NCBI GenBank assembly: GCA_022822495.1
Contig: JAJEBQ010000043.1
Coordinates: 1 to 64,000, forward strand
Length of the DNA stretch: 64,000 nt
DNA from: Paracoccaceae bacterium
GTDB lineage: Bacteria > Pseudomonadota > Alphaproteobacteria > Rhodobacterales > Rhodobacteraceae
Direction: 5' to 3'
Program-made: the position numbers and the translations under genes
Part shown: positions 50,182-60,830 of the stretch, in pieces
Layout: each line of letters starts with the position of its first letter
Position numbering within the stretch: position 1 is the stretch's first letter
The notes under the pieces: model-generated
Seen by the model: only the letters and a program-made list of their open reading frames with translations
What the model was told of the DNA's origin: nothing
Database searches by the model: none

Positions 50182-51013
50182 CACTCTCCCCCCTCTCCGG
50201 GAGGTTATCAAGGAATACAAACTTACCGCCAATAAAGCATTGGGTCAAAACTATATCCTGGATTTGAACCTCACTGGAAAAATTGTTTCATTGGCTGGCG
50301 ATTTAACCAATTCTATCGTGCTAGAAATTGGTCCTGGACCAGGAGGTTTAACTCGAAGCTTACTGGACCAGGATGCTTTAAAAGTTGTATCGGTAGAAAT
50401 TGACAACCGATTTGTACCCGCGCTAACGAATATCAGGAAACATTATGGCAAGCGGTTCGAATTTTATTGTATGGATGCTTTGAAATTTGATTACTCCAGT
50501 CTGGTTGATGACGAGTTACAAATAGTAGCCAATCTACCCTATAATTCAGCTACAAAATTTTTAGTCCAATGGTTACTATCAGGGACATGGCCTCCATTTT
50601 GGACAGGTATCACTCTCCTTTTACAAAAGGAGGTCGGTGAAAGAATTACTGCACAACCGAATTCCAAGACATATGGTCGCCTCTCCATTCTCTCACAACT
50701 AAGGTCAGAAGCAAAAATCCTCATGAATATTCCGGCCCAAGCTTTTACACCTGTACCGAAAGTTGACTCGGTTGTCGTTCAAATTGTACCCAAACAATCA
50801 CTCTTACCACAAAATGCCATGCCATTGTTTGAAAAAGTCATCGCTATGGCATTCAATCAGCGGAGGAAAATGATCAAGTCAAGCCTAAGAAAGCTACCAG
50901 GAAATATTTTGGAATCGCTGATAACTGTAGACATTGATCCTACAAATAGACCAGAACAAATCTCAGTATCAAAGTATATCGAACTTGTAACCTTGATTCA
51001 ATCCCGGTTTTAG
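50174..51013 (+). CDS. rsmA: 16S rRNA dimethyladenosine transferase RsmA (KsgA)
   Basis: Dimethylates two adenines near the 3' end of 16S rRNA. The 279-residue protein shows ANKALGQNYILDLNL, the SAM motif EIGPGPGGLTRSLLD, the acidic cofactor residue in VVSVEIDNRF and the catalytic NLPYNSATKFL. The C-terminal region has FTPVPKVDSVVVQI and AFNQRRKMIKSSL. The ATG at 50174 overlaps the pdxA stop by 8 bases; it ends the lptD-surA-pdxA-rsmA run, the same order as in E. coli. Confidence 0.96.
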   Translation: MSDTLPPLREVIKEYKLTANKALGQNYILDLNLTGKIVSLAGDLTNSIVLEIGPGPGGLTRSLLDQDALKVVSVEIDNRFVPALTNIRKHYGKRFEFYCMDALKFDYSSLVDDELQIVANLPYNSATKFLVQWLLSGTWPPFWTGITLLLQKEVGERITAQPNSKTYGRLSILSQLRSEAKILMNIPAQAFTPVPKVDSVVVQIVPKQSLLPQNAMPLFEKVIAMAFNQRRKMIKSSLRKLPGNILESLITVDIDPTNRPEQISVSKYIELVTLIQSRF

Positions 51014-51035
51014 TCTTCTGTAACTCTACCTTGAA

Positions 51036-51407
51036 TTATTGATTTATTGGAAATGACTGGGAAGAATCTTGTCTTGAAAAAGGGTCTTTTCTTTCTCTTT
51101 TTTCTTGATTTCTCTTCGTATTTATTGCCCGTGTAACCTGTTGCGCAGCCTTCTGGCTTTCAAACTCCCTCTGGGCTTCAAGCAAACGAATGTAATGTTC
51201 TGCATGTTGAGTGAAATTTTCGGCGACTATGCGGTCACCACCAAGTAAGGCATCACGTGCATGAGCCTGGTACTTCTCAATTATTTGAACAGAATTCCCA
51301 CGGACCTTGCCATCAGGCCCAGAACTTTCAAAAACTCTGTTTGTACCTGTAGCAGCATTTCCCTTACGCCCTTTACCGCGGGGGCGTGTCGTTCTAGAAT
51401 TTCTCAT
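51036..51407 (-). CDS. DUF4167 family protein
   Basis: The 123-residue, very basic protein begins RGKGRKGN and contains the DUF4167 core VFESSGPDGKVRGNSVQIIEKYQAHARDAL followed by GDRIVAENFTQHAEHYIRLL. The family is almost confined to alphaproteobacteria, usually next to prmC as here, and probably binds RNA or DNA through its basic ends. Function is not established. Confidence 0.88.
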   Translation of the reverse strand: MRNSRTTRPRGKGRKGNAATGTNRVFESSGPDGKVRGNSVQIIEKYQAHARDALLGGDRIVAENFTQHAEHYIRLLEAQREFESQKAAQQVTRAINTKRNQEKRERKDPFSRQDSSQSFPINQ

Positions 51408-51597
51408 TTTTTTCCATTTCGTCCTCCAATTATTAAATTTACATAAAGGTTCTGAGTGGTGTTCAACTCAGACTGTTGATTCCAGACCACGCGGGACACC
51501 CAATCCAACCTTCACCTATGAGCAAGTGAAATTATAACCTGTTACTTTTCAAATTGATGTATCTAATTGATTATCGTTCTGATCAGACTATTGGGAT

Positions 51598-52434
51598 CTA
51601 CAATTTCCGAAAAACGAGTGCTCTAGTTGCCCCACTTAGATCAGTGATATCCTTTTCATGTAAAAGATCTGTATGCCTAAATATCCTTGTAACTTCTTGA
51701 TATTTTCTATAGCTGATTTCTATAATCAGACGTGCCTTAGTATTCAAGTAACTACTAACACTTGATGCTATCTTACGATAAGACTCCAAACCATCATCTT
51801 CAAGGGTTAATGCTATCTTTGGTTCGAAATACTTAATTTCGGGCTGAAGCGTCCTGTATTCACTGCCAGTGATATATGGAGGATTTGAAATAATCAAGTC
51901 AAATTTGCAATTTATTGCCGAAAACCAGTCAGATGTAATCAAATTGCATCTATCCGCCAGCCCAAATCTTTCAACATTTACCTTTGAAACCTCCAGGCAC
52001 TCTGGTGAAATATCTGCCCCAGTCCCAAAAGCCTCTTGCTTTTCACCCAACAATGAAACAAGGATACAACCACTTCCTACACCCAAGTCCAGAAACAACT
52101 CAAAATCTTCTTTACCTGCTTCCTCAATCAGCACCTCTGTTTCAGGTCTTGGGTCCAAAACATTCTCATTAACATAGAATGAACGACCCCAAAAATCTTT
52201 TTGATTGATGATTTTTGCAACTGGCATCCTGTTTTCTCGAAGTTTTATGGCATCATCAAACCGCGACCACAGGTCAGCAGGTATGGATTCTATTTCTTTC
52301 CTGTCCAGAGCAAATACTCTTTTACCAAAAAAAGTTTCCAATAATTTGATTGCGTCATATCCAGGATTTTCAACCCCGGCGCTTTCAAGCCTTTTGGTTG
52401 CGCGTTGAAGGGGAGTGGTCGTCAAACTATCCAT
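51598..52434 (-). CDS. prmC: Release factor glutamine methyltransferase PrmC
   Basis: Methylates the glutamine of the GGQ motif of release factors. The 278-residue protein has a helical N-terminal domain, SAM motif LDLGVGSGCILVSLLG, and the catalytic ISNPPYI. The start codon overlaps the prfA stop (TAATG), so it is translated directly after its substrate. Confidence 0.94.
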   Translation of the reverse strand: MDSLTTTPLQRATKRLESAGVENPGYDAIKLLETFFGKRVFALDRKEIESIPADLWSRFDDAIKLRENRMPVAKIINQKDFWGRSFYVNENVLDPRPETEVLIEEAGKEDFELFLDLGVGSGCILVSLLGEKQEAFGTGADISPECLEVSKVNVERFGLADRCNLITSDWFSAINCKFDLIISNPPYITGSEYRTLQPEIKYFEPKIALTLEDDGLESYRKIASSVSSYLNTKARLIIEISYRKYQEVTRIFRHTDLLHEKDITDLSGATRALVFRKL

Positions 52435-53516
52435 TAGGAAACAAACTCTGCCAGTTTGGTAGCTTGATCATTCGTGACCAGATAATTTATAATTTCATCC
52501 AAATCGCCCTCCAGAACCTTGTCAAGACTATAAAGAGTCAGATTAACCCTGTGGTCAGTCACTCTTCCTTGAGGGAAATTGTAGGTTCTAATTCGTTCGG
52601 ACCTGTCACCACTACCCACCTGAGATTTGCGATCAGCTGCCCTCTCACTTCGAACTTTCTCTGCCTCCATATTGTAAAGTCTTGAACGGAGTACGGTCAT
52701 CGCCTTAGCCCGATTGAAATGTTGTGATTTTTCGGCTGAGACCACAGCAATACCAGTTGGTATATGGGTAATCCTGACAGCAGAATCAGTTTTGTTGACA
52801 TGCTGCCCCCCTGCACCACTGGCACGCATGGTATCAATCCTGAGATCCTCTGGTGCAATCTTTATGTCAACTTCTTCAGCCTCAGGTAATACCGCCACTG
52901 TCGCCGCAGAGGTATGAACTCTACCACTTGATTCTGTTTGTGGTACTCTTTGAACGCGGTGAACCCCAGATTCATATTTTAATCTTGCATAAACACCTTT
53001 TCCCTCAATGGTTACGGTTATCTCCTTAAATCCACCCAGATCGGACTCGTTGGCATCTAGGGGTTCAAAATTCCATTTCATCAGTTCTGCATATCGTTCA
53101 TACATTCGGTATAAATCACCGCAGAACAAGGCTGCTTCATCGCCTCCTGTCCCCGCCCTAATTTCCAACACCACAGACTTTTCATCATCTGTATCCTTGG
53201 GAAGGAGCTCTACAAGAAGATCATTTTCAGTTACTGACAATTGTTGGGTTAGTTCATCCAATTCTTCCTCTGCCAGTTCCTTCATCTCAGGGTCTAACAA
53301 CATATCTTTGGCTTCATCAATTTCAGCAAGTAATCTCTTGAATTCTGCTGCTTTTTCGACCACTGGCCTAAGAGCAGTGAATTCCCTGTTTAACGCAATC
53401 AATTCATCAATGCTTTGTTCCTGGATTAATTGTTCCTGGATATTGATGAATTTTTCCTCAATACTTTCAAGTTTACCCAAAGGTAGTCTTGACTTGAAGT
53501 CCGATGATGATTGCAA
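52434..53516 (-). CDS. prfA: Peptide chain release factor 1
   Basis: Terminates translation at UAA and UAG. The 360-residue protein has the coiled domain 1, a central region with [28 protein letters not shown], and [18 protein letters not shown] containing the catalytic [11 protein letters not shown] is the RF1-specific reading frame of the family. The start appears to be a TTG at 53516. It is followed by prmC with a one-base overlap. Confidence 0.96.
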   Translation of the reverse strand: MQSSSDFKSRLPLGKLESIEEKFINIQEQLIQEQSIDELIALNREFTALRPVVEKAAEFKRLLAEIDEAKDMLLDPEMKELAEEELDELTQQLSVTENDLLVELLPKDTDDEKSVVLEIRAGTGGDEAALFCGDLYRMYERYAELMKWNFEPLDANESDLGGFKEITVTIEGKGVYARLKYESGVHRVQRVPQTESSGRVHTSAATVAVLPEAEEVDIKIAPEDLRIDTMRASGAGGQHVNKTDSAVRITHIPTGIAVVSAEKSQHFNRAKAMTVLRSRLYNMEAEKVRSERAADRKSQVGSGDRSERIRTYNFPQGRVTDHRVNLTLYSLDKVLEGDLDEIINYLVTNDQATKLAEFVS

Positions 53517-53583
53517 AGAAATTTCACTCCAAATAAAGGTTGTAAATTATGTAGTCAGATAGACGGCTCGAAAAGCGCGAAAA

Positions 53584-54696
53584 CTAATTGTTTTCGTTGG
53601 ATATGGCCTCAGCACGGGCAGAAACCAATTCTACAATATGATCAACCATTTGCTCATTTGAAATTTTTTCAGTTGTTTGGCCGGCTACATAGACCATGCC
53701 AGAACCTTTACCACCACCGGTGTAGCCCACATCTGTCATCAATGCTTCACCTGGTCCATTGACAACACAACCAATAATTGACAAGTTTATGGGGGTGTTG
53801 ATATGTGCCAATCTGTCTTCAAGCACTTTAACGGTTTCAATAACATCAAAACCCTGCCGGGCACAGCTAGGGCAAGCAATTATATTGACACCTCTGGTTC
53901 GAAGACCCAGGGCCTTCAAGATTTCAAAACCTACTTTCACTTCCTTTTCTGGTTCATCGGCAAGACTAATGCGAAGGGTATCTCCTATACCTTCAAGCAA
54001 TAAACTACCTAACCCCAAGGCAGATTTTATGGTTCCTGGCAGAAAGCTTCCAGCTTCTGTAATACCAAGGTGAATGGGCGCATCAGTCTGTTCCGCCAAC
54101 CCTTTATAGGCTGCGATAGCAAGAAAAACATCCGAAGCCTTACAACTTATTTTGTAATTAAAGAAGTCCAGATCTTTTAATAGTCGAATATTGTTCAAGC
54201 CAGATTCGATCATTGCTTCAGGACAAGGTTCCCGGTATTTTTCGAGAAGATGTCGTTCCAAACTGCCTGCATTGACCCCTATGCGGATTGAGCAGGAGTT
54301 GTTTTTGGCTGCTTTAACAACTTCTTTGACCCGCTCATTGGAGCCAATATTGCCCGGATTAATACGTAAGCAGGCTGCACCCGCATCGGCTGCTTCCAAA
54401 GCTCTCTTGTAATGAAAATGTATATCTGCAACTAATGGTACTTTGACATTTTTGACAATTTCGGCAAAAGCCTTTGAAGATGCTTCATCGGGTACTGAGA
54501 CTCTAACTATATCAGCTCCTGCCTCAGTACATCTATGGATTTGTTCAACCGTTGCCTTGACATCCACGGTTGAGGTATTGGTCATGGTTTGTACCGTAAT
54601 ATCCGAACCACCACCTACCGGAACATCACCAACATAAATTTTTCTTGATTTTCGGCGCTGGATATTCCTCCATGGCCTGATTTCGTTTTGAAACAT
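53584..54696 (-). CDS. ispG: 4-hydroxy-3-methylbut-2-enyl diphosphate synthase IspG
   Basis: Iron-sulfur enzyme of the non-mevalonate isoprenoid pathway. The 370-residue protein has [22 protein letters not shown], a TIM-barrel with [10 protein letters not shown], and the cluster ligands in [14 protein letters not shown] and [13 protein letters not shown]. It lies between a RodZ-like gene and prfA; hisS, sometimes found here, is absent. Confidence 0.96.
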   Translation of the reverse strand: MFQNEIRPWRNIQRRKSRKIYVGDVPVGGGSDITVQTMTNTSTVDVKATVEQIHRCTEAGADIVRVSVPDEASSKAFAEIVKNVKVPLVADIHFHYKRALEAADAGAACLRINPGNIGSNERVKEVVKAAKNNSCSIRIGVNAGSLERHLLEKYREPCPEAMIESGLNNIRLLKDLDFFNYKISCKASDVFLAIAAYKGLAEQTDAPIHLGITEAGSFLPGTIKSALGLGSLLLEGIGDTLRISLADEPEKEVKVGFEILKALGLRTRGVNIIACPSCARQGFDVIETVKVLEDRLAHINTPINLSIIGCVVNGPGEALMTDVGYTGGGKGSGMVYVAGQTTEKISNEQMVDHIVELVSARAEAISNENN

Positions 54697-54724
54697 AACG
54701 CTATGAGGTCAAATTTACCTAGTT

Positions 54725-55975
54725 TTAGTTGTCAGAACTGGCATTAAATCGAGAGTACTCCGTGGGGGGCTGATCCACAGTAAGATTTAATCCGCCGTCG
54801 ACTATAGCAAAACTATTCCTCAATTCTTCAGGATTCAAGTAGATGTTATCAATAACTGTACCATCTCCAGATGGCCCATAGGTAATACCATCAATGACAA
54901 AATACAGGTTACTGGAATTACCAGCCCTTAAAATCAGCATTTCAGGTGTATCAGGGACTTCATATTGTTCACCCTCAACCAGCACTCTTTCGAATAATAC
55001 TCTGCCATTTTCATCTTTAACTCTAACCCAGGATTCAGAATCTGTTACCAATAATATTTTGTTTGGCTTTGTAACTTCCTCCATATCTACTAAATTGGCC
55101 AAAAGTCGTTCTTCTTCGGATACAACTTCTGGTTCAACCGGAATTTTAGTAGGTTCATATTTGGATGTTATTGACCCATGATTTTCCCAATCTGAAAAAG
55201 AGGCCTGATCGTCTTCAAAATCTAGGGGTATCAGATCGCCAATTTTTTCCAAACCCTTTTGATTTGGTGCTTGGACAGCTACAATGAATGGATTTTGTGT
55301 GCTTGAACTGTCTGGTTCGGTTGTGTCATCTCTTGTAGTTATTTCTGTCCCTATTGTTCTGGCTGTGTTAATCTGGTTTGGATTATCAAAGACCTGGAAA
55401 TAGAAAGACCAGACAAGATACCCGCCACCTGCAAACAATATCGAAACAACTGAAATAGCTCCAAGGCCAATTAAAGTAGATTTTTGCAGCACACCACCCA
55501 ATACATGTTCAAATAAACTTATGCTATTGGTGGAAGATGGTTTGAATTTGTGACCATTGGTTACTTCAAACAAAGGATTGTGAGAGATTTCCGCCTCATT
55601 AATTGCCTTGCTTACATGTCCGGTTTCTTTACAAAATCTGGCATATGTCTTATTCGGCTCCCAGCCAAGGTATTTTGAATATTGCAGGACATAACTGCCA
55701 ATGAGTGATCTATTTCTAAAGGCCTCAAGATCACTGTTCTCAATCGCAAAGATTATATAGGGTGCCAACCCTATTTCTTTTTGAACATCCAAAAGCGACT
55801 TACCAAGCGTAGCTCTTTGGCCCCTCATTAAATCACCAAGGGAAATATCATAATCATCAAAATTGTTATGGGTTGGATAGTCTTCCTGAGGGTGGTTATT
55901 TACCCCATCATCTACCCTTCTCTTTGTGAAGAGCTTTCTATTTTGTCGAAGAAATCTTACCATGGCCAACTTCAC
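54725..55975 (-). CDS. RodZ-like cell-shape protein (HTH plus DUF4115)
   Basis: The 416-residue protein has an N-terminal HTH_25 domain (LGDLMRGQRATLGKSLLDVQKEIGLAPYIIFAIENSD), a single membrane span (TLIGLGAISVVSILFAGGGYLVW) at about 165-190, a low-complexity acidic linker and a C-terminal DUF4115 beta domain (SWVRVKDENGRVLFERVLVEGEQYEVPD). This is the architecture of RodZ, which anchors MreB. No mreB is in the window. It is the first gene of the unit with ispG (28-base gap). Confidence 0.85.
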   Translation of the reverse strand: MKLAMVRFLRQNRKLFTKRRVDDGVNNHPQEDYPTHNNFDDYDISLGDLMRGQRATLGKSLLDVQKEIGLAPYIIFAIENSDLEAFRNRSLIGSYVLQYSKYLGWEPNKTYARFCKETGHVSKAINEAEISHNPLFEVTNGHKFKPSSTNSISLFEHVLGGVLQKSTLIGLGAISVVSILFAGGGYLVWSFYFQVFDNPNQINTARTIGTEITTRDDTTEPDSSSTQNPFIVAVQAPNQKGLEKIGDLIPLDFEDDQASFSDWENHGSITSKYEPTKIPVEPEVVSEEERLLANLVDMEEVTKPNKILLVTDSESWVRVKDENGRVLFERVLVEGEQYEVPDTPEMLILRAGNSSNLYFVIDGITYGPSGDGTVIDNIYLNPEELRNSFAIVDGGLNLTVDQPPTEYSRFNASSDN

Positions 55976-56133
55976 TCATTACTTCTGAGCGAATAAAAAA
56001 TGTATGAGGGCACAGGCCCGTTTTTGTGACATAGAGTATAACTTTTGCATCCTAATTTAAAGAAAGTTTGTAATTTAATCAATTATTTGTTTTATAATGG
56101 CGTGTTACATACATAAATAACTGAACCAAGGAG

Positions 56134-56391
56134 TTAAACCTTTTTATATAATTGGGTTATTGATTCGATAATTTCGGCCAAATGTTCTGGTGGCACCATA
56201 TATCCCAACAGCCAATCAGTGATTTCAGGGTCTGAAAACTCAAGTAATTGTTCAAATGAATTTATGGTCTCCGTGTCCGTATTTAGCAAGTACTTTTTGG
56301 CAAAATATCCCAACAATTCGCAGTTTTCCTTGGACCCCCTGAGATGCGCTTTGACCTGCAATTTTTTAACCCGTTTTGATAGTTCATTCAT
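56134..56391 (-). CDS. sdhE: SdhE-like succinate dehydrogenase flavinylation factor
   Basis: The 85-residue all-helical protein fits the SdhE/YgfY family: KAHLRGSKENCELLGYFAKKYL covers the RGxxE region, then a short acidic helix ending DWLLGYMVPPEH. SdhE promotes covalent FAD attachment to SdhA in other bacteria. The conserved RGxxE is kept as Arg-Gly-Ser-Lys-Glu. It overlaps the end of the Lrp gene by 8 bases. Confidence 0.75.
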   Translation of the reverse strand: MNELSKRVKKLQVKAHLRGSKENCELLGYFAKKYLLNTDTETINSFEQLLEFSDPEITDWLLGYMVPPEHLAEIIESITQLYKKV

Positions 56392-56881
56392 TTTCGGCAG
56401 AATTGTTGGAATCAGATATCAAATATAAATCCAGTTCGTTGGTAGATTTGATTTCTTCCATTGATATCAAGGCCGTAACATTGTATATCTTGACCTGCCT
56501 TATAAGCTCTTGGTAGAACTTGTCGTAAGCTTTGGCATTTTCCACCCTAACTTTCAAAATATAATCTATATCACCTGCCAAGCGGTGCGCTTCCAAGACT
56601 TCTGGACGACTTCTGATCGCCTTGAGAAAGTGTTTTTGCCACTCAGCTTCATGTTCAGATGTTTTGACAAAGACAAAGAAGCAAGCTTCAAATCCAATTT
56701 TTTCATAATCAACATCTATGGTGAATTTCTTGATTATGCCCTTTTCAGCCAATCTTTTCATTCGCAACCAAACAGGCGTTTTGGATTTACCAACAGCTTC
56801 GGCGATTTGATCCAGGGGTTGGTTTGAGTTTTTTTGTAACTCCATCAGGATCATGCGGTCTACTTTATCGATTCTAGACAT
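56384..56881 (-). CDS. Lrp/AsnC-family regulator
   Basis: The 165-residue protein has an N-terminal winged helix (KVDRMILMELQKNSNQPLDQIAEAVGKSKTPVWLRMKRLAEKGIIKKF) and a RAM/AsnC ligand domain (VLEAHRLAGDIDYILKVRVENAKAYDKF). Such proteins sense amino acids. The identity of the ligand and targets is unknown; the adjacent genes are sdhE, downstream, and thyX, upstream by 31 bases on the same strand. Confidence 0.92.
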   Translation of the reverse strand: MSRIDKVDRMILMELQKNSNQPLDQIAEAVGKSKTPVWLRMKRLAEKGIIKKFTIDVDYEKIGFEACFFVFVKTSEHEAEWQKHFLKAIRSRPEVLEAHRLAGDIDYILKVRVENAKAYDKFYQELIRQVKIYNVTALISMEEIKSTNELDLYLISDSNNSAENE

Positions 56882-56912
56882 TTCTCACTTTATCCCTCAA
56901 CCAAAAACCATC

Positions 56913-57830
56913 TCAACTGCCTTCCAATCCAAAGACTTCAATGAACTCATTCCATTCCCTTTTCGACAGTCCTGACTCTTCAAAGGAAATATCCTTGCCA
57001 TCCATTTTCTGCTTTATCAATGTAACTTGTTGTTGGGAAACAGATACACCTTCCAGCCAATAATCATTAAAAGCTTGATATGTAATGGGGACCCAATTCT
57101 TGACAATTTCAGCAAGTTTTTCGGCATAGACCCTGATTTCATACTGGGCATGAGTGTCAATCCGAAGGTGAATGAACTTAAGTAGATTGAGCAGATTAAC
57201 TTTCCAGTACCATTGGGTATAAACATTGGTTGGCAGATTTATACGCGCCAGTTCTCTTGAGAGGCCCTCCTGGTTTTCCTGAGAAAGCATTTTTTCATAA
57301 TTTTGATAGGTTGTTGTGCTGTCCTGTAGCAGTATTTTACGCACTTTTTTACCTTCTTCATGGGGTAATATTTCACCCCTACCCTGTCGGTTTATGCCGG
57401 ACTGTGCCGACAGGTTTTCAAACTCTGGAATATAGAACTCATCTTCAAGTTTAGAGTAACGTGCTGAGTATTCATTAACGGATGCTGTACGATGCCGAAT
57501 CCATTGTCTGGCAACAAATATGGGTAGTTTAATGTGAAACTTGACGTCGCACATCTCAAAAGGAGTGGTATGTTTGTGACGTATCAAATAACGAATTAAA
57601 CCCTCGTCAGTCCGGGATTTTTTGGTCCCCTTACCATAGGAAACCCTAGCGGCCTGAACGACTGAGGAATCATTTCCCATGTAATCAACTATTCGGATAA
57701 ACCCATGGTCTAAAATTGGGAAAAGAGTATAAAGGTTCTTTTCCATACCCGGGCTGAATTCCCGCAGGGACTGATGGGAAGACTTTCTTTGTTCTTCAAT
57801 TTGTTTCTGTATCTCGGGTGTTATTGTCAT
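56913..57830 (-). CDS. thyX: Flavin-dependent thymidylate synthase ThyX
   Basis: Makes dTMP from dUMP using FAD and methylene-tetrahydrofolate. The 305-residue protein has the diagnostic [11 protein letters not shown] (RHRx7S) near residue 110 and [14 protein letters not shown], plus a C-terminal [17 protein letters not shown]. It replaces the classical ThyA, which is not seen in this window. The length is longer than minimal ThyX and typical of the proteobacterial type. Confidence 0.96.
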   Translation of the reverse strand: MTITPEIQKQIEEQRKSSHQSLREFSPGMEKNLYTLFPILDHGFIRIVDYMGNDSSVVQAARVSYGKGTKKSRTDEGLIRYLIRHKHTTPFEMCDVKFHIKLPIFVARQWIRHRTASVNEYSARYSKLEDEFYIPEFENLSAQSGINRQGRGEILPHEEGKKVRKILLQDSTTTYQNYEKMLSQENQEGLSRELARINLPTNVYTQWYWKVNLLNLLKFIHLRIDTHAQYEIRVYAEKLAEIVKNWVPITYQAFNDYWLEGVSVSQQQVTLIKQKMDGKDISFEESGLSKREWNEFIEVFGLEGS

Positions 57831-57919
57831 TTATTTGTATTCTAAAATTTGTTGGAAAAATGTCCTAATTTTTTAAGTTAATGTTTCTTACTCCAATTTT
57901 ACACTTTAGGAATTAATTG

Positions 57920-58345
57920 ATGATAAAATATTTACACACCATGATCAGAGTCCGAGACCTTGATGCAACAATTCGCTTTTTTAATCTGCTGGGTCTGGTT
58001 GAAACACGCCGACATGTAAATGAAAAAGGCCGTTTTACTCTGGTATTTTTAGCACCTCCAGACCAACCCGAATGTCCTGTTGAACTAACCTTCAATTGGG
58101 ATGGGGATAAGGGTTTACCATCAGATAGTCGTCATTTTGGTCATTTGGCTTATCAGGTTGATAATATCTACGAAATTTGTGAGAAATTGGAAAAAGAGGG
58201 TGTTGTCATAAACCGACCACCACGTGACGGTCATATGGCTTTCATCAGAACGCCTGACAATATATCCATCGAACTGCTACAAAAAGGGAATTCCCTAGCA
58301 CCTCATGAAACTTGGGTAAACAAACCTAATATAGGCCATTGGTAA
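57920..58345 (+). CDS. gloA: Lactoylglutathione lyase (glyoxalase I)
   Basis: Converts the methylglyoxal-glutathione hemithioacetal to lactoylglutathione. The 141-residue protein begins KYLHTMIRVRDLDATIRFFNLLGL, with the first metal histidine in LHTMIRV. PVELTFNWD holds the first metal glutamate. Further metal residues lie in HFGHLAYQVDNI and ISIELLQK. The ATG at 57920 is preferred over an adjacent TTG; AGG precedes it by nine bases. It is divergent from thyX. Confidence 0.93.
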   Translation: MIKYLHTMIRVRDLDATIRFFNLLGLVETRRHVNEKGRFTLVFLAPPDQPECPVELTFNWDGDKGLPSDSRHFGHLAYQVDNIYEICEKLEKEGVVINRPPRDGHMAFIRTPDNISIELLQKGNSLAPHETWVNKPNIGHW

Positions 58346-58552
58346 GTGTTATATTCAAGTTTGTATTCAAATCAAAAGCACAAAGTATAACCTTCCTGAA
58401 TATGCCCATCGCAATTACTTAGATACTGGCATATCCAAGAGTCATCGCCACCACATAGTACCGTTTCATAGGACTTCATTTGTACCAGGATAATGTGTTC
58501 CAGAGAACCCCCAAGCAAGTGTTGTAGTTTTGTAACATAAGTAAGTCGTGTA
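58346..58552. other. Spacer upstream of ssrA
   Basis: About 200 bases between gloA and the ssrA promoter with no recognisable gene or repeat. Confidence 0.4.
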
Positions 58553-58580
58553 TTGACAAATCTTTTCTCAATGTTAATTC
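58553..58580 (+). promoter_or_regulatory. ssrA promoter
   Basis: A perfect -35 TTGACA at 58553-58558 is followed after 16 bases by TAATTC at 58575-58580, acceptable as a -10. Transcription would begin a few bases later, just ahead of the acceptor part of the tmRNA. Confidence 0.6.
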
Positions 58581-58586
58581 TCTAAG

Positions 58587-58910
58587 TGTTCTTCTGGAAC
58601 TATGGCGATAAACGTGCTCGAAATAAACGGATCGGACCCGGGGGCGGTACCCGGCGGCTCCACCAGAAAATATGGGGCCGAAATAGGATCGACGAACGCG
58701 TAAAGGAGTTAACTTTTGCCCGGTGGGGTACCGCTGTTATCGGTCCAATTCGCACAATTGCCAATGACAATCGTGCTCCGGTAGCGCTCGCTGCGTAAGC
58801 AGTGATCCAGACCGGATCTGACTCTGGGATGATATAGCACAATCCCAGCGGGGTTGGGCAGGTACCTGGCAACAGAAACCTGCCACTAAAGTTGTCAACC
58901 CTACCCGTTG
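58587..58910 (+). ncRNA. ssrA: Transfer-messenger RNA, circularly permuted two-piece type
   Basis: Rescues stalled ribosomes. The order is permuted as in alphaproteobacteria. The tRNA-like acceptor half comes first, ending GGCGGCTCC-ACCA at 58665. A short spacer follows, then the coding half starting GGGGCCGAAATAGGATCGACG at 58674. GGGGCCG pairs with CGGCTCC to close the acceptor stem. The tag frame at 58760-58798 encodes ANDNRAPVALAA then TAA. The spacer is removed in such RNAs to give two chains. The exact 5' and 3' ends are estimates. Confidence 0.93.
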
Positions 58911-58934
58911 GTGTTTCTGTCTGCGATTAAAACT

Positions 58935-59393
58935 TTGAAAAACATCCCCTATCAACAACTGATGCAAAACGCTTTGTTTGGCGTTTTTCGTGACGCTTTG
59001 ACTATTGTCCAGGACGAAGGTATCCCAAGAGTGCCCGGTGTGGTTATAGATTTTGATTTAACCCATTCGGAAGTGGTTCTATCAAAGAGGCTTGGTCAAA
59101 TGTTTCAGGGGAGTATGACCATAGTATTAGAAAACTGGTTTGAGGATTTAGAGGTTAACCCAGAAGGATTTTGGGTTACACTTAATTTCAATGATACCCC
59201 CGAACGTTTTTATGTCCCTTATCAATCAATACTTTATTTTTTTGATAAAAATGCAAATATCGGGTTTGAAATTCCAAATTATCATCAATCGGGCGGGGAT
59301 AAGCAGGAAAGGGTAACCAATCCCTTACCTGACGAGAACACCAATCAAACGACCAATAAGGTCGTTAGTTTGGATGATTTTAGACCTCAATAG
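58935..59393 (+). CDS. sspB: SspB adaptor for ssrA-tagged proteins
   Basis: Delivers ssrA-tagged proteins to the ClpXP protease. The protein begins with the dimerising NIPYQQLMQNALFGVFRDAL, then carries the tag-binding core (VVLSKRLGQMFQGSMTIVLENWFEDLEV, LNFNDTPERFYVPYQSILYFFD) and a disordered tail ending in VVSLDDFRPQ, the ClpX-binding C terminus. It is about 152 residues. The start codon is a TTG, at 58935 or the earlier 58908, since no ATG precedes the conserved sequence. It lies immediately after ssrA, which makes its substrate tag. Confidence 0.88.
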   Translation: MKNIPYQQLMQNALFGVFRDALTIVQDEGIPRVPGVVIDFDLTHSEVVLSKRLGQMFQGSMTIVLENWFEDLEVNPEGFWVTLNFNDTPERFYVPYQSILYFFDKNANIGFEIPNYHQSGGDKQERVTNPLPDENTNQTTNKVVSLDDFRPQ

Positions 59394-59432
59394 CTTACCA
59401 ACAAAAAAATTTATCCACCAAGGGTTAATCGC

Positions 59433-60830
59433 ATGGCCAAAATCCGTACAGAATCAGACAGTTTTGGGGAATTGAAGGTACCTTTTGATAAATATTGGGG
59501 AGCCCAAACCCAAAGATCTTTGATAAACTTTCCAATAGGTCAGGAAACACAACCCCCTTCAATCATCAAGGCATTTGGAATCATCAAGCACGCATGCGCC
59601 CAAGCCAATATGGAATTCGATCTCCTTGATGATGAGATTGGCAAGGCGATTTGTGAGGCCGCCGAAAAAGTGATTTCAGGCTCACTCGATGATAACTTCC
59701 CCCTGGTTGTATGGCAAACTGGTTCGGGTACGCAGTCGAACATGAATGCCAATGAAGTCATAGCCAACCTGGCAATTAAATCCTTGGGAGGAGAAATTGG
59801 TTCAAAAAAACCAGTGCATCCGAATGATCATGTAAACATGAGCCAATCATCAAATGATACCTTTCCAACGGCTATGCATGTGGCAACAGCCCTTCTTGTC
59901 AACAAAAAATTACTTCCAGCACTGGATCTTATACAACAGACTCTCAAAGAAAAATGCAATGAATTTGAAGGGATAATTAAAATTGGACGAACGCATACCC
60001 AGGATGCCACACCCCTGACCCTTACACAGGAGTTTTCTGGGTATTTAAGACAAGTGGAGTTATCCGAAACAAGGGTTAGAAAAGCCCTCGAAAATATTTA
60101 TGAGTTAGCACAAGGGGGTACTGCTGTTGGGACAGGTTTGAACACCGTTGAAGGTTGGGACAAGGAAGTGGCAAGAAATATAGCCAAACTGACTTCCCTC
60201 CCTTTCGTTTCCGCTGAGAATAAATTTGAAGCACTTGCCAACCATGACGCGATGGTTGGAATGTCGAGTGCCCTGCGAAGTACAGCCGTTTCACTCTTTA
60301 AAATTGCAAATGATATAAGGTTCCTTGCATCAGGTCCGCGAAGTGGATTGGGGGAGTTATTACTACCTGAAAACGAGCCTGGATCTTCGATTATGCCTGG
60401 TAAGGTAAATCCGACCCAGACGGAAGCACTTACCATGGTTTGTGCCCAGGTAATGGGTAATGATGCAGGTGTTGGTTTTGCTGGAAGTCAAGGACACTTT
60501 GAACTAAATGTCTTTAAACCCATGATTGCATACAATGTCATCCAATCAATTCAATTGCTTTCAGACAGTATCAATTCTTTTGTTGAACGATGCGTGGTCG
60601 GTATAAAAGCCAACGAAGTCAGGATCAATTTCCTAATGCAAGAATCACTAATGCTGGTCACAGCCTTATCGCCAGTGATTGGTTATGACAAATCCACTAA
60701 GGTTGCTAAATTGGCTCACTCCAAGGGGTCAACCTTAAAAGAAGCCGCTTTGGAACTGGGATATGTTACAACCGAAGAATTTGACCGAATTGTCAAACCT
60801 GAAAAAATGGTCGGACCCGATACTCATTAA
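59433..60830 (+). CDS. fumC: Fumarate hydratase class II
   Basis: Hydrates fumarate to malate in the citric acid cycle without an iron-sulfur cluster. The 465-residue protein has [79 protein letters not shown] and the signature loop [16 protein letters not shown]. Length and motifs are standard. It is 40 bases downstream of sspB on the same strand. Confidence 0.97.
   Translation: MAKIRTESDSFGELKVPFDKYWGAQTQRSLINFPIGQETQPPSIIKAFGIIKHACAQANMEFDLLDDEIGKAICEAAEKVISGSLDDNFPLVVWQTGSGTQSNMNANEVIANLAIKSLGGEIGSKKPVHPNDHVNMSQSSNDTFPTAMHVATALLVNKKLLPALDLIQQTLKEKCNEFEGIIKIGRTHTQDATPLTLTQEFSGYLRQVELSETRVRKALENIYELAQGGTAVGTGLNTVEGWDKEVARNIAKLTSLPFVSAENKFEALANHDAMVGMSSALRSTAVSLFKIANDIRFLASGPRSGLGELLLPENEPGSSIMPGKVNPTQTEALTMVCAQVMGNDAGVGFAGSQGHFELNVFKPMIAYNVIQSIQLLSDSINSFVERCVVGIKANEVRINFLMQESLMLVTALSPVIGYDKSTKVAKLAHSKGSTLKEAALELGYVTTEEFDRIVKPEKMVGPDTH

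Noticed and set aside
58600..58872. Open frames on both strands across 58586-58872
   Set aside because: They overlap the structured ssrA RNA; only the short tag frame at 58760-58798 is translated.
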